Part shown: positions 36,509 to 46,692 of the stretch, in pieces
Numbering within the stretch: position 1 is the stretch's first letter
Layout: each line of letters opens with the position of its first letter
From: CAZWZG01 sp964638245
Lineage (GTDB): Bacteria > Pseudomonadota > Alphaproteobacteria > Rhodobacterales > Rhodobacteraceae
Length of the DNA stretch: 64,000 nt
Direction: 5' to 3'
NCBI GenBank assembly: GCA_964638245.1
Contig: CAZWZG010000001.1
Location: 1 to 64,000, forward strand
Notes under the pieces: generated by a model
Seen by the model: only the letters and a program-made list of their open reading frames with translations
The model's database searches: none
What the model was told of the DNA's origin: nothing
Translations under genes and position numbers: made by a program

Positions 36509-38005
36509 TCAGGCGCGGCCAGTCGGCAAAGGAGCCTGATCCGCCTTTGCGATCTCCTGGCGCACCAGCGCCTCGAGCGGGCGTGCTTTTTCGACCGAAT
36601 CGTCCGAGCACCCAAAAGACTTACGAATGCGCAGGGATCGTCGGCAAGGTCGGACAACTCACCCCATTCCATTCCGTGGAACAGACTGAGCCTATATCGC
36701 CCATCATGTACTGTGTGAACGCAGGGCGGCACATCGAGTGCGTCCATGGGTTTTTAGTGTGCGCATTGGATAAAGGCTGTGTCACGTACCTGCTGGCCCA
36801 TCAAGTCTCGCCCATGCATCCCCACGCGGAATCAATCTTGGACCTTTCCAGGATAGTACCTCCAATGTCGTGCGTTTGCCCGATGGCCTCAGTGCGTATT
36901 CCATGATCGCCAAGGTGATCTCCATAATCTGTCGTAAAGACCTCAACGGTCGCAGAGAAGGTCGTCCCGACCCAATCAACGCATCTCGGACCCGACCGAA
37001 AGCGTCATCGATCATCGTGATCATGCCGCAGGTCAGCGCTTGCGCTTCTTTGACTTCACGGGCCGAGCACGCAACGGGGTTCATTCCTTCAAGGCATGCT
37101 TTGCCAGTCTTACGCGCATTTATGACCCCACTCGCGTGCGGCGGCAGCGTCCAGTCATCGCGCGAAAATGCAACTGGCACGGGGAAATCCCCGCGATCGT
37201 ACATGTCCTATTAATGGCTTGGCGGATCAGACGGATGATGCGGGTCGGGCCAAGATACCATCAGGAAGAATGGCTGTCCCTTGTCCGTTTGCTCCGCGAT
37301 CCACGCTGCGGCACGTTGGGCAATAAATGCCGTTGAATAAAGCTCGGCAGGAACAGCCGTGCGCACGGCCCGAGGGCAGATGTAGTCGCGAGGAAACTGG
37401 TTCTCAGAACCAATAAGCGCCTCAGCGTTTGGCTCGCGTTCCAAAAGCCAGCGCCAGTAATCACCGCCGACATGATCACCTTGATCCGTCACTAGTTCCA
37501 CCTGATCAAACCCGTAAAACGGCGTCGGGAAGATTGCGTTCTCCTGCGACTAAATATCTGGCTCTTCCGTTTTTGTAGATCGGATCGTGCCGATCATGGC
37601 GAACAGCTTTGAAAAGCTCACCATTGGCTCGGCAATAGTCAGGCCGGGTGTTGGGTGGCTTTTGGGTTGGCGGCGCGCCATTAAAGGTTTGCCGGTTTCC
37701 TTTTTCCGATCAGGGCCGTTTTGTAGCCAGCCTTCTTCAATAGGTCTACAAACGTCACATTGCGTCGAGACAAGGAAATACCATTCATCCGGACGCCATT
37801 GGCTTGATTGCATCCGGCAGTTCATAAGGCTCGCGCGATTGGGCATGCAAACCGGACTGGCAACAAAGTACTTGTCGAACGCCACACCACGTTCCGCCAT
37901 TGCATCAATGTTCGGCGTCTTGACGATGCGGTGGCCGTAGCACCCCAGGCTATCCGCGCGATGCTGATCTGTGATGAAGAGGATGAAGTTGAGCCGCTTG
38001 TTCAT
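36509..38005 (-). pseudogene. Sulfatase, multiply frameshifted
   Basis: The start (MNKRLNFILFITDQHRADSL) and the formylglycine site CMPNR in SPVCMPNRASLM mark a type I sulfatase, which hydrolyses sulfate or phosphonate esters using a formylglycine derived from this Cys. Right after NRASLM the frame is lost; in another frame the protein continues (NGVRMNGISL ... VTFVDLLKKAGYKTALIGK), then moves on in further frames (EREPNAEALIG, FFLMVSWPDPHHP; later MITMIDDAFGRVRDAL; later VHDGRYRLSLFHGMEWGEL). A last frame ends at a TGA at 36509 after EALVRQEIAKADQAP. At least three frame changes mean it cannot be translated whole. It is the most downstream gene of a decayed operon. Confidence 0.88.
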
Positions 38006-38007
38006 GC

Positions 38008-39300
38008 TTACCCGCTTTCTGGATATTTGCCACCAAGCATCCGCCAGCCGACCATAGCGACGCCCACTGCCAAACCTACGAGCGCAGCTATTTGGCCAGG
38101 CGAGAGCAATGCAATCACGACGGCGAACCGGATCACGCGCTCGACCACCGAAAGCTTGACCCTGTCATGTCTCTTCAAGGCGCTTGCCGAGAAATAGAGC
38201 GCGGCTGCCAGGAGCAGAACATTGATGACCACCGGAAGAAGCCCACCTAGACCAGTCCCCAGAAGGATCGTGTCGTCGAAAGCGAACGCAAATGGGACCA
38301 GGAAGATCATTGCCCCAATTCAGGCGGACTCTACGGCCGTTGCAATCGGCCTGCCCCTGGACACCGACGCCGCCGCATAGGCCGTGATTGCGACCGGCGG
38401 CGTGATGCCTGCAGCGACACCAAAGAAGAATACGAACAAATGCGCCGTCAAAAGCTCCATCCCGAGCCCTTGGAGAATCGACCCCATGACCGAATTGATC
38501 GCGATTTAGGCGGGCAGCGTTGGCATCCCAATCCCAAGAATGATGCACCCCAGCGCGGTGTTAATAAGTGGGATCAAGAACGAGTTTGCCGAGGCCGAAG
38601 CCAAAAGCACCGCAAATTTCGTCGGAATGCCCTTGGCCGACAGGGTCGAAACCACGATATCGACAATGGCAATGGCAATGGCAACGGCGAGCTGACCAAT
38701 GGTCTTGCCGCCATCGGAGATCGCCGTGATAGGGCGGGCCGGAAACTTCCGGATTTCAGGGTTGATGAAGCTCATCCGGATCAGGAGCAGTATCGCCGCA
38801 ATCTACGCGCCTACCGCCGATATGCCGCCAACCAGCAAATAGAAGATGATCGCAATCGATCCGAACACTAGCAGCAGGTTCAACCAGTCCTGGCCCACCA
38901 ACTTTTCAACGCCGATGTCCTCATCCGTCACCTCGATCCCCAGTTTCTGGGCTTCGAAGTACGCCGCAAGAAACAGGCTGACGGGATAGGCCAGTGCCGG
39001 GATCACGACGGCCAGGATGACCGTCAGGTAGATGGCAACCGCCGCGATGCCATAGGCCAGAAGGTGGACCGCCCCGAGTCGCGCGTCGCGGGCGCGCTTG
39101 TGGGCATCTCCCGTCAAAAAGACCAGAATACACAGCCAGAAAAACAGCGGCCGGAACCATTCGACCGGAAACGGACCAATCCGTGGCAGGACCCCATAAG
39201 TCGGTAGGACGTTGGCCAGCCCCGCAAGCGCGATGATCAAGCCGATGACAAAGACTGAGGTTGCCGTGATACGGGTAAAACCGGTTGCGTCAGGTACCAT
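38008..39300 (-). pseudogene. Fused TRAP transporter permease with three in-frame stops and an internal deletion
   Basis: All pieces are in one frame: the N-terminal 4-TM part (GFTRITATSVFVIGLIIALAGL, PFPVEWFRPLFFWLCILVFLTGD), then the DctM-like part (ALAYPVSLFLAAYFEAQKLG; LGCIILGIGMPTLPA; LLTAHLFVFFFGVAAGITPPVAITAYAAA; MIFLVPFAFAFDDTILLG). Stops fall at 38803-38805 (TAG), 38506-38508 (TAA) and 38320-38322 (TGA). Only about 430 codons are left, whereas fused permeases have roughly 650; the first half of the 12-TM domain seems to be lost near 39010. It would have imported a small carboxylate-like or other anionic solute with the TAXI receptor encoded beside it. Confidence 0.87.
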
Positions 39301-39375
39301 GGTGGCCTCCTCCCTGGTCGCAGTGTTCTGGATGTGGACGCGCCGCCCGACCTCAGGCGGCGCAAGGTGGGGTCG

Positions 39376-40295
39376 TCAGCCGCGCAGATCTGCGGGCACG
39401 TCGATACCAACCTCGTCATGGTAGCGCAGCGCGCCGGGGAGGAGCGTGGCGTTCATACCGGCAAACGGCTTGCTCGCATCAATCGAGCGCATCAGCGCGT
39501 TGGCTTTCTTCATCGCCGAGGCGGTGGAGACGAGGTCTGCGTCACAGTTGGCCTGACCCGAATAGGTCCCAGCACCAACTACGGATCCAAACTGGACCGC
39601 ACTCACAAGGAAATTGCCCCAAGCTTCCGAAGCAAGCAGCTCGTCCGAAACGCCAAGAACCCTGATCTTCCGCTGCAAGCTCAGCTCGTTCAGTGCCTGA
39701 CTACCGACCGCGATTGAGCCGACGTAGACGTCGAACTGCCTGTCCTGGAAGGACTGTTGCGCAGCCCCCATGGCGCGCGAACACCCTCGTAGTCATCGCC
39801 CGCTTTCAGCCCGCCCGAGCCAAGTTCGACCATGGGCTGGATTTGAGCGCTTGCAGCACCCGCTGGCGGCCCAATCTAGATACGCTTGCCTTCAAGATCC
39901 TCCCAGTCTTCGATCCCGCTGTCGGCCCATGTCACGGCATGGAATGTACCCGCTGAGAACGCGAACAGCGCGCGAATGTTCAGCGCCAACCGCTTGGCTT
40001 GATCGCCTTGCTCGAAGGACGGGCCAACGCCATTGCTCATCGCTCGATAGGCATCCGGTGGCACAACGGCTATGTCGATACGACCAGCCGCCAGTTTCAG
40101 CGCAGCATGGGTCGACGTCTGACCCAGCACCACTTGAAGGCTGATGCCTTCTTCGGCAGCGAATTGCGCGGAGGTTTGTGGTTCGATGCCCGTGAACGAA
40201 GCAGCACCGCCCCCCTCGAGGCTTAGCGATTGGGCGTTGGCCAACTATGCTGTCGCGCTGATTGCCAAAGCTGCCAAAGCTGTTCTGAAATTCAT
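39376..40295 (-). pseudogene. TAXI-family TRAP solute receptor, broken
   Basis: An ATG at 40295, with AGGA upstream, starts a signal peptide (MNFRTALAALAISATA) that is cut at codon 17 by TAG. The frame then reads LANAQSLSLEGGG ... ISLQVVLGQTSTHAALKLAAGRIDIAVVPPDAYRAM ... FHAVTWADSGIEDWEDLEGKRI to a second TAG at 39876. It shifts frame near 39775 within GCGCGC and continues as AMGAAQQSFQDRQFDVYVGS ... LRYHDEVGIDVPADLRG. These are features of the TAXI receptor that feeds fused TRAP permeases. Two stops and one frameshift make it nonfunctional. Confidence 0.87.
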
Positions 40296-40336
40296 TTCGT
40301 CTTTCCTGCCGAAGCTCGTGCAACCACGGGAAAGTG

Positions 40337-41306
40337 TCATACCATCTCGGGCGATAAAAATTTGTATTGAAGTATTTGACATGCCAATTTCGGTATTTGG
40401 TAGCGTCGAACCACGGTCAAAAATTTTTCGGCCGCTGGCGAATGCTGCGTGTTAGGTTTGATGGTCAGACCAACCGGCCCGCTCGAACCGACCGCGCCGA
40501 AGTCCAACTGATCAAATTGGCCTGACTCGATCTCTCGCTCAAAAAACGCCTTTAGGGGCAACGGCCACAGCATCAGATATGCTCAAATAGGCGCGCCGCA
40601 GATCCGACGATTTCGTCTCGATCGCGTTTCCTAAATGTGAGACACCGCGTCCGGACAAGTAGCAGTCAAGTTCCTGGCGGGGAATAGTGCCCTTCGTCGG
40701 AACGACTACTGGGAATTTCAAAACGGCATCGATCTTGGGTGGTTTACTAGGTAACTGATGCCCTTCGCGAACGACGAAGACGAGCGCATCGTCATATACT
40801 GCCTCAAAGTTCAGCCCTCTCATGTCTTCACTCCCGAAGAGTCGCCCAAGCACGAAGTCCGTTTCACCCCGCTTGAGCTGACCAAGAAGCTCTGCGTTGA
40901 TACCAGGGGCAAACTTAACGCGAACGTCCGGTAGATCCGCCGTGAAAGCCTGAACGACATGCGGGAGAAACTAAGAGCAGACGTTTGGAAGCGCACCGAT
41001 CCGAACTGTTTCATTCAGACCAAAATTACCACCGACTACGTTCGTGCCCTGCCAAATCTGAAGAACGCTATTCTCGGCCGCGTAGAAGAAATCTCTGCCT
41101 TGCGTGATCAGTTGCGCGCCGCGCGGAGACCGGTCAAACACCTGGCACTCTAAAATCTGTTCCAGTTCGCGAATACTTCTGCTTAGAGCGGATTGAGTGA
41201 GGCCGAGTTCATCGGCTGCAAGCACGAAACTCCGTTTGCGCACCACCGCGACGAAGCATCGAATATGGCGGAAACGAATCTCTCGGCTTGTTGCCATAAA
41301 TGACAT
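40337..41306 (-). pseudogene. LysR-family regulator, broken
   Basis: The N-terminal helix-turn-helix is intact (IRFRHIRCFVAVVRKRSFVLAADELGLTQSALSRSIRELEQILE). A TAG at 40971-40973 interrupts after IGALPNVCS; the same frame resumes (FLPHVVQAFTADLPDVRVKFAP, then LGRLFGSEDMRGL ... AVAPKGVF). A run of six A (plus strand 40541-40546), one too many, shifts the frame before EREIESGQFDQLDFG ... GLTIKPNTQHSPAAEKFLTVVRR. It would have controlled the adjoining sulfatase-TRAP genes, which lie downstream on the same strand. Confidence 0.87.
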
Positions 41307-41378
41307 CTTGGACACTGAAATCCTCCGAGTTTTGGTAAGAGGGTGCCACAATAGATTAAACCGCGTCGTCATATTCAT

Positions 41379-41763
41379 GATGGCCCGGATGTCGCAACAT
41401 CTAGGATTTTACTCGCATACGCTTGGCGCCAGCCAAAGAAATTCCAAACAGGTGCTGGTGTCTGAACCTCGCAAGCAACCTCGATACTTCCAACAACGGT
41501 AGATCAGACGACAGTTTTGTTTCCCGGTGCAGCCCGCCAAAAGGGCAAGGAGCCGGGCTCAAAAAAATCTTTCCGAGTTCAATTGGCACCCGCTCGCATA
41601 TGCAAAGCGACTCGCCCCGCTTGACCGTCGCCGAACCTGTGCGGTTCAATCCGAGCCGCGGCTGTTGGGCAAAGTTGTCGCCATACGACATTGGGAAGGC
41701 ATCGCCTTGTCCACATTTACGGCAAATACGCAACCACCGCGTCGTGCCAGTATCCCCAATACC
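41379..41763. other. Intergenic, no gene recognised
   Basis: About 385 bases between the LysR pseudogene and the membrane-anchored winged-helix protein. Open frames on both strands (for example a 110-codon minus-strand frame at 41401-41733) show no family motif I recognise and may be remnants of the decayed locus. Confidence 0.45.
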
Positions 41764-42492
41764 TCAACGGATCCGAATAACCGACTTATCGATATCCAGC
41801 ATATAACCCTGCCGCGCTACCGTTTTGACCAGCAACTCGGCCACCATCTGGTTTCCCAAGGCATCGCGCAGCCGTTTGATCCGCGTGGCGCCGGCGGCCT
41901 CGTCGCAATCCGCGGCATTGCGCCCCGATACGACAGCCTCCAACTCGGCCCCGGTCAGGATATCTCCATCGAGACGCGCCTCGGCCAGAACCGACAACGT
42001 CTCCATGGCCGCGTCTGTAAGCTTGAAATCCATGTCATTGAGCGTGACGATGTTCTGGCTCCGCTCGATGGCCATGGACGACACTTGAATGCCTTGCCGC
42101 TCGATTTCGCCCATCCGGCGATTTTGCACAACGATGGTCACGAGGAAGAAGAGCGACGCGATCAGAAGACCGGTCGCAAACAGAAGCAGGACAAATATCA
42201 CCATCCGGTAGCTGGCCAAAACTTCGGAAAACGCCGTGCCCGACTGGGCCAGAATCTCCAACAGCTTGATCTCGGCCTGGCTGGTCAGATTGTCGTTTTC
42301 GATAAAGATCCGCTCAACGCGGGCATTGAACGCGTTCGCGTCCGGCAGTGTCAGAAAAAGAAAAACCGCCGCGCCCGCTAGGATCACGACGATTGCTACG
42401 ACGCCAAGGGTGACCGCACGCGCGCCAGCGGCGCGGCTGTCAGAGGCGGTGGCGTTACCCTCCGGCCTGGGCTTTCTTTGCGTCCAGTTCAT
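41764..42492 (-). CDS. Two-helix membrane protein with winged-helix-like C-terminus
   Basis: The product (242 residues from ATG 42492) has two membrane helices, VTLGVVAIVVILAGAAVFLFL and VIFVLLLFATGLLIASLFFLVTIVV, enclosing an extracytoplasmic segment of about 55 residues. The cytoplasmic C-terminal part (about residues 150-242) resembles an OmpR/ToxR-type output domain: DFKLTDAAMETLSVLAE, then TRIKRLRDALGN and VKTVARQGYMLDID, where the latter resembles the IRTVRGVGY wing. A membrane-bound transcription factor is inferred. Its start lies inside the end of the upstream secreted-protein gene (38-nt overlap), so the two are probably coupled. Confidence 0.6.
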   Translation of the reverse strand: MNWTQRKPRPEGNATASDSRAAGARAVTLGVVAIVVILAGAAVFLFLTLPDANAFNARVERIFIENDNLTSQAEIKLLEILAQSGTAFSEVLASYRMVIFVLLLFATGLLIASLFFLVTIVVQNRRMGEIERQGIQVSSMAIERSQNIVTLNDMDFKLTDAAMETLSVLAEARLDGDILTGAELEAVVSGRNAADCDEAAGATRIKRLRDALGNQMVAELLVKTVARQGYMLDIDKSVIRIR

Positions 42493-42733
42493 CTTCGCCG
42501 AATATGGACACAACATTCAGAAGTTGCCAGCCGTCGCGCGATATCTTCTGAGCGACCTCTTGCTCAGCACGACCGCGGTTGGAACAGGCCGCGTCCGACA
42601 GCTGGACGATCCCATAGTCGAACTGAACGGGGTTTCCGCGCTTGGCCTTGTAGTCGGCATAGCACGCAGCATGGGCCGCTGGCGCTGCCGCAAGAAGTCC
42701 AAGAAATGTCAATGTAATCAGGTGTACTCGCAT
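42455..42733 (-). CDS. Small secreted protein with conserved cysteines
   Basis: From the ATG at 42733 (MRVHLITLTFLGLLAAAPAAHA) the 92-residue product has a clear signal peptide and a short mature region (ACYADYKAKRGNPVQFDYGI, VQLSDAACSNRGRAEQEV, RDGWQLLNVVSIFGED). Two cysteines could form a disulfide. I do not recognise a named family. It is upstream of, and overlaps, the membrane-anchored winged-helix gene; it may provide a periplasmic partner, which is speculation. Confidence 0.65.
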   Translation of the reverse strand: MRVHLITLTFLGLLAAAPAAHAACYADYKAKRGNPVQFDYGIVQLSDAACSNRGRAEQEVAQKISRDGWQLLNVVSIFGEDELDAKKAQAGG

Positions 42734-42929
42734 GCCGTGAACATGCGTCCAGCGCGCTTGATATTCAATAACAATCGCCCTTTCGCCCGTCGCTATCGCA
42801 TAACCCGGCGCCGATATTGTTTGACCAAGGCCCATCGCCCCAAGTTCGGCTCATCCAGTCCGGCGCTGCAGTCAAGACAACCGCCCAAGCCCGCCCCGGA
42901 CCCGCGTAACGAATGAAAAGGACTGCCCG

Positions 42930-43454
42930 ATGTTGAAAGCGTTCACGACAAAAACTCTCCTGGTGCCCGTTCTGGCCGGTGCCCTTGCTCTTGGAACAAC
43001 TGCGGCACCCGCACGTGCCGACAATGACGCCGCAAAGGTCATCGCTGGTATTGCCGCGCTGGCCCTGATTGCAGGCGCGATTGAGCGCAATACGAACGAC
43101 AAACCAGCAGTCTCAAGCAACAACAACCGGACGTACAATCATAACAACCGACCCGTCTATGGCACGGTGACGAACGCACCGAACTGGTCCTCGACAAACG
43201 CTGCAAAGCGCCGCGCGCTTCCCGAGCGCTGCGTCCGCACGGTTCAGACCAATCGCGGGTTGCGCACCGTCTATGGCGCCCGCTGCCTGAACAACAACTA
43301 CAGCTTCTCGAACTTCCTGCCGCCGGAATGCCGCGTCAACGTGCGCGTCGCAAATAACCGCCTGCGTCCGGCCTATGCCACGCACTGCCTGCGCCGCGAT
43401 GGTTGGAAGGTGCACCAGGGACGTCATTACCAGCGCTTCGCATCCAACGACTAA
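42930..43454 (+). CDS. Secreted protein of unknown function
   Basis: The 174-residue product has a signal peptide (LLVPVLAGALALGTTAAPARA), a hydrophobic stretch (VIAGIAALALIAGAIERN), an Asn-rich linker (SSNNNRTYNHNNRPVYG) and a basic C-terminal domain with four cysteines (ERCVRTVQTNRG, GARCLNNNYSF, PECRVNVRVAN, HCLRRDGWKVHQGRH). The regular Cys spacing suggests disulfides in the periplasm. I cannot assign a function. It stands alone between divergent and co-directional neighbours; about 200 nt separate it from rnhB. Confidence 0.7.
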   Translation: MLKAFTTKTLLVPVLAGALALGTTAAPARADNDAAKVIAGIAALALIAGAIERNTNDKPAVSSNNNRTYNHNNRPVYGTVTNAPNWSSTNAAKRRALPERCVRTVQTNRGLRTVYGARCLNNNYSFSNFLPPECRVNVRVANNRLRPAYATHCLRRDGWKVHQGRHYQRFASND

Positions 43455-43661
43455 GCGCAACCGAATTCCGTCGCAGAGTTTATCGCACATCTCCCTCGGC
43501 GGCGGAGGGTCGGAGTGTCCCCGCTCCGACCCACCCAATTAACGAGTGGGGGCTTAACGAGTGGTCACGAGTGACCCGAAGTAGTGGGCAAGAAGGGTAA
43601 CGAGTAGTGGGCGGCAGGTCGAAAGACTTGTCGCCCATTTTCATGGTGGTACGCCTTGGGC

Positions 43662-44270
43662 ATGACGGGCCCCGACTTTACCTTCGAAGATCGACTGATG
43701 ACACGCGGTGCGACGCGCATTGCCGGGGTCGACGAAGTGGGCCGGGGGCCTTTGGCCGGTCCCGTCATGGCCGCCGCCGTAATCCTAGATCCAGCGCGTA
43801 TTCCCGATGGCCTGAACGACAGCAAAAAGTTGTCACCACGCAAACGAGAGATGATCGCAGAAGAAATCAACCAAACCGCCACGGTCGCAATTGGCTCGGC
43901 CAGCGTTGAAGAGATCGACCAGATCAACATTTTACGCGCCGCCCACCTAGCCATGATGCGTGCGCTCCACGCCCTGGAACCGGCGGCTGATACGGCTCTT
44001 ATCGACGGCAACATGCTGCCCCGCGACATCCGCATCCCCGCCCATTGCCTGATCAAGGGCGACGCCCGCTCGCTTTCAATTGCCGCCGCTTCGATCGTGG
44101 CCAAGGTCGCGCGGGACAAAATCATGGTGGATTTGGCGCAACAGCATCCCGGCTACGGGTGGGAGCGCAACATGGGCTACCCGACGGCTGAACACCGAGC
44201 GCGACTCGAAAGCCACGGTGCGACCCCACACCATAGACGGTCGTTCAAGACCGTCCACAATATCTTGTGA
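43662..44270 (+). CDS. rnhB: Ribonuclease HII
   Basis: The enzyme (202 residues from ATG 43662; a TTG at 43656 is possible) removes RNA from RNA-DNA hybrids, including single misinserted ribonucleotides. The active-site motif IAGVDEVGRGPLAGPV holds the two acidic metal ligands, followed by LNDSKKLSPRKRE, the Asp in LIDGN and the helix IAAASIVAKVARD. Length is standard. It precedes ccrM on the same strand by 117 nt, an order common in this group. Confidence 0.95.
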   Translation: MTGPDFTFEDRLMTRGATRIAGVDEVGRGPLAGPVMAAAVILDPARIPDGLNDSKKLSPRKREMIAEEINQTATVAIGSASVEEIDQINILRAAHLAMMRALHALEPAADTALIDGNMLPRDIRIPAHCLIKGDARSLSIAAASIVAKVARDKIMVDLAQQHPGYGWERNMGYPTAEHRARLESHGATPHHRRSFKTVHNIL

Positions 44271-44292
44271 CAAGCGAAAATCGTAACCACCT

Positions 44293-44331
44293 GATTCAAA
44301 AAAGAATTTGACCGGGAATCCGGGATGACTC
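44293..44331 (+). promoter_or_regulatory. Three GANTC sites in the ccrM leader
   Basis: GATTC (44293-44297), GAATC (44316-44320) and GACTC (44327-44331) lie 57-95 nt upstream of the ccrM ATG. GANTC is the site methylated by CcrM itself. In Caulobacter, methylation of such sites in the ccrM promoter lowers its expression, so auto-regulation by methylation state is likely here. Confidence 0.7.
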
Positions 44332-44375
44332 ATCTTTTGCCCAACAAGAACGCACACCACAAACCGGGTGCATGA

Positions 44376-45485
<1,110 letters not shown>

Positions 45486-45527
45486 ACAGTTTACCGCCCG
45501 TGCCTGTGGCCAGACCACAGCACGAAC

Positions 45528-45564
45528 TGCCCCGCCCGGTCCCACCCGCGGCGGGGCATTTTTT
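45528..45564 (+). terminator. Terminator after ccrM
   Basis: TGCCCCGCC / GGCGGGGCA forms a perfect 9-bp stem with a 13-nt loop, followed directly by TTTTTT. It lies about 43 nt after the ccrM stop. Confidence 0.88.
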
Positions 45565-45591
45565 ATCATATCTCAAGGAAAACAAGCGCAG

Positions 45592-46692
45592 ATGTCCGGG
45601 CCGATCGCCATTGGACCTGTCGCTATGCCGTTCCTTTATGTTTACAGCCCGGAAGATTTTGTAGGAGGACTTCCCGCGGAATCCGGGGCAGCGGCCGCGG
45701 GAAGTGGCACGTTCGAGCTAACCCTCGTCGAAGGTGCAAAGCCAACACTGATTGAAATCTCCGACAACGACCTCATCTTCGACGAGGTCGACGGTTCTCA
45801 AACGCTAACGGAAAGCGTGGACATTGATGGCGAAAGCTATGCCGCGGGCACCACGATCAGCACGGCGTACGACCTAATCAACTCGGACACCGAGCACAAG
45901 GTGACCAGCTTTCACCTGGGTGGAAATGGCTACCAACAAGGCGCGGTGGATGGTTTGATCTCCACCGTCCCGCTGGAAGGCGGCGAAACCTATTCGTTTG
46001 ATGTCGAACGGACGTCGCACAAGCAAGACAACGCCTTCGAGGACTATGTCGCCTGCTTTGCTACGGGCACGCTGATTGAAACGGCCTCTGGTCCGCGCCC
46101 TGTGGAAACCCTGGTGGCAGGCGATCTGATCCAAACCTTGGACCACGGGCCACAACCGCTTCGCGGAATACTTGGCACACAGATTCCGAGCACTGCTTTG
46201 CACAACAAAGCGAACCTGCGACCAGTCGTGATCGCGAAGGGCGCCTTGGGCCGCAACCTGCCCTCGCGCGACCTGCGGGTGTCGCCTCAGCACAGGATCG
46301 TCGCGAATTCACCGATCGTGGAGCGCATGTTCGGTATTTCAGAGGTTCTGGTGTCGGCCAAGAAACTCGTCGGCCTACCCGGCATAAGCGTCGACAACAG
46401 CCTGAACGCTTTATCCTACTTCCACCTCGTCATGGGCCGCCACGAAATCATCTTCGCCGAAAACACGCCCACCGAAAGCTTCTTCCCGGGCCCATTGGGA
46501 CTGGCAAGCCTGCCGCCCGAGCAACGGGTCGAGATAGAGGCGCTCTTTCCCAACCTGCCCGCCAACCAAGCGCGTCTGATCCCCGAGGGCCGCGAGCAAC
46601 TGCAACTCGCGCAGCGGCACTTGCGAAACGGAAAAAACGTGGTCTCCGAGCACACCCTTAGGTCGGATAAAACCGCGCTCGCCAGTCTTTGA
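45592..46692 (+). CDS. Hint-domain protein (Hint_2 type)
   Basis: The 366-residue protein has an N-terminal beta-rich, acidic part (about residues 1-150) and a Hint domain starting at a Cys (VACFATGTLIETASGPRPVETLVAGDLIQTLDHG) that continues with the block-B-like VSPQHRIV and FHLVMGRHEIIFAENTPTESF. Hint folds catalyse N-S acyl shift in inteins and hedgehog-like autoprocessing; in this bacterial family the Cys-Ala/Phe junction may be cleaved to release the N-terminal part. No typical terminal His-Asn was seen. GGAAAA precedes the ATG by about 11 nt. The end overlaps the convergent alkB gene by 35 nt. Confidence 0.85.
   Translation: MSGPIAIGPVAMPFLYVYSPEDFVGGLPAESGAAAAGSGTFELTLVEGAKPTLIEISDNDLIFDEVDGSQTLTESVDIDGESYAAGTTISTAYDLINSDTEHKVTSFHLGGNGYQQGAVDGLISTVPLEGGETYSFDVERTSHKQDNAFEDYVACFATGTLIETASGPRPVETLVAGDLIQTLDHGPQPLRGILGTQIPSTALHNKANLRPVVIAKGALGRNLPSRDLRVSPQHRIVANSPIVERMFGISEVLVSAKKLVGLPGISVDNSLNALSYFHLVMGRHEIIFAENTPTESFFPGPLGLASLPPEQRVEIEALFPNLPANQARLIPEGREQLQLAQRHLRNGKNVVSEHTLRSDKTALASL

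Noticed and set aside
38008..39300. Stop codon readthrough or recoding in the TRAP permease
   Set aside because: Three different stop codons, lack of a large part of the protein, and broken neighbours favour simple decay.
41527..42381. Plus-strand frame of 284 codons opposite the membrane winged-helix gene
   Set aside because: The reverse strand has two clear membrane helices; this frame is a low-complexity polar shadow.
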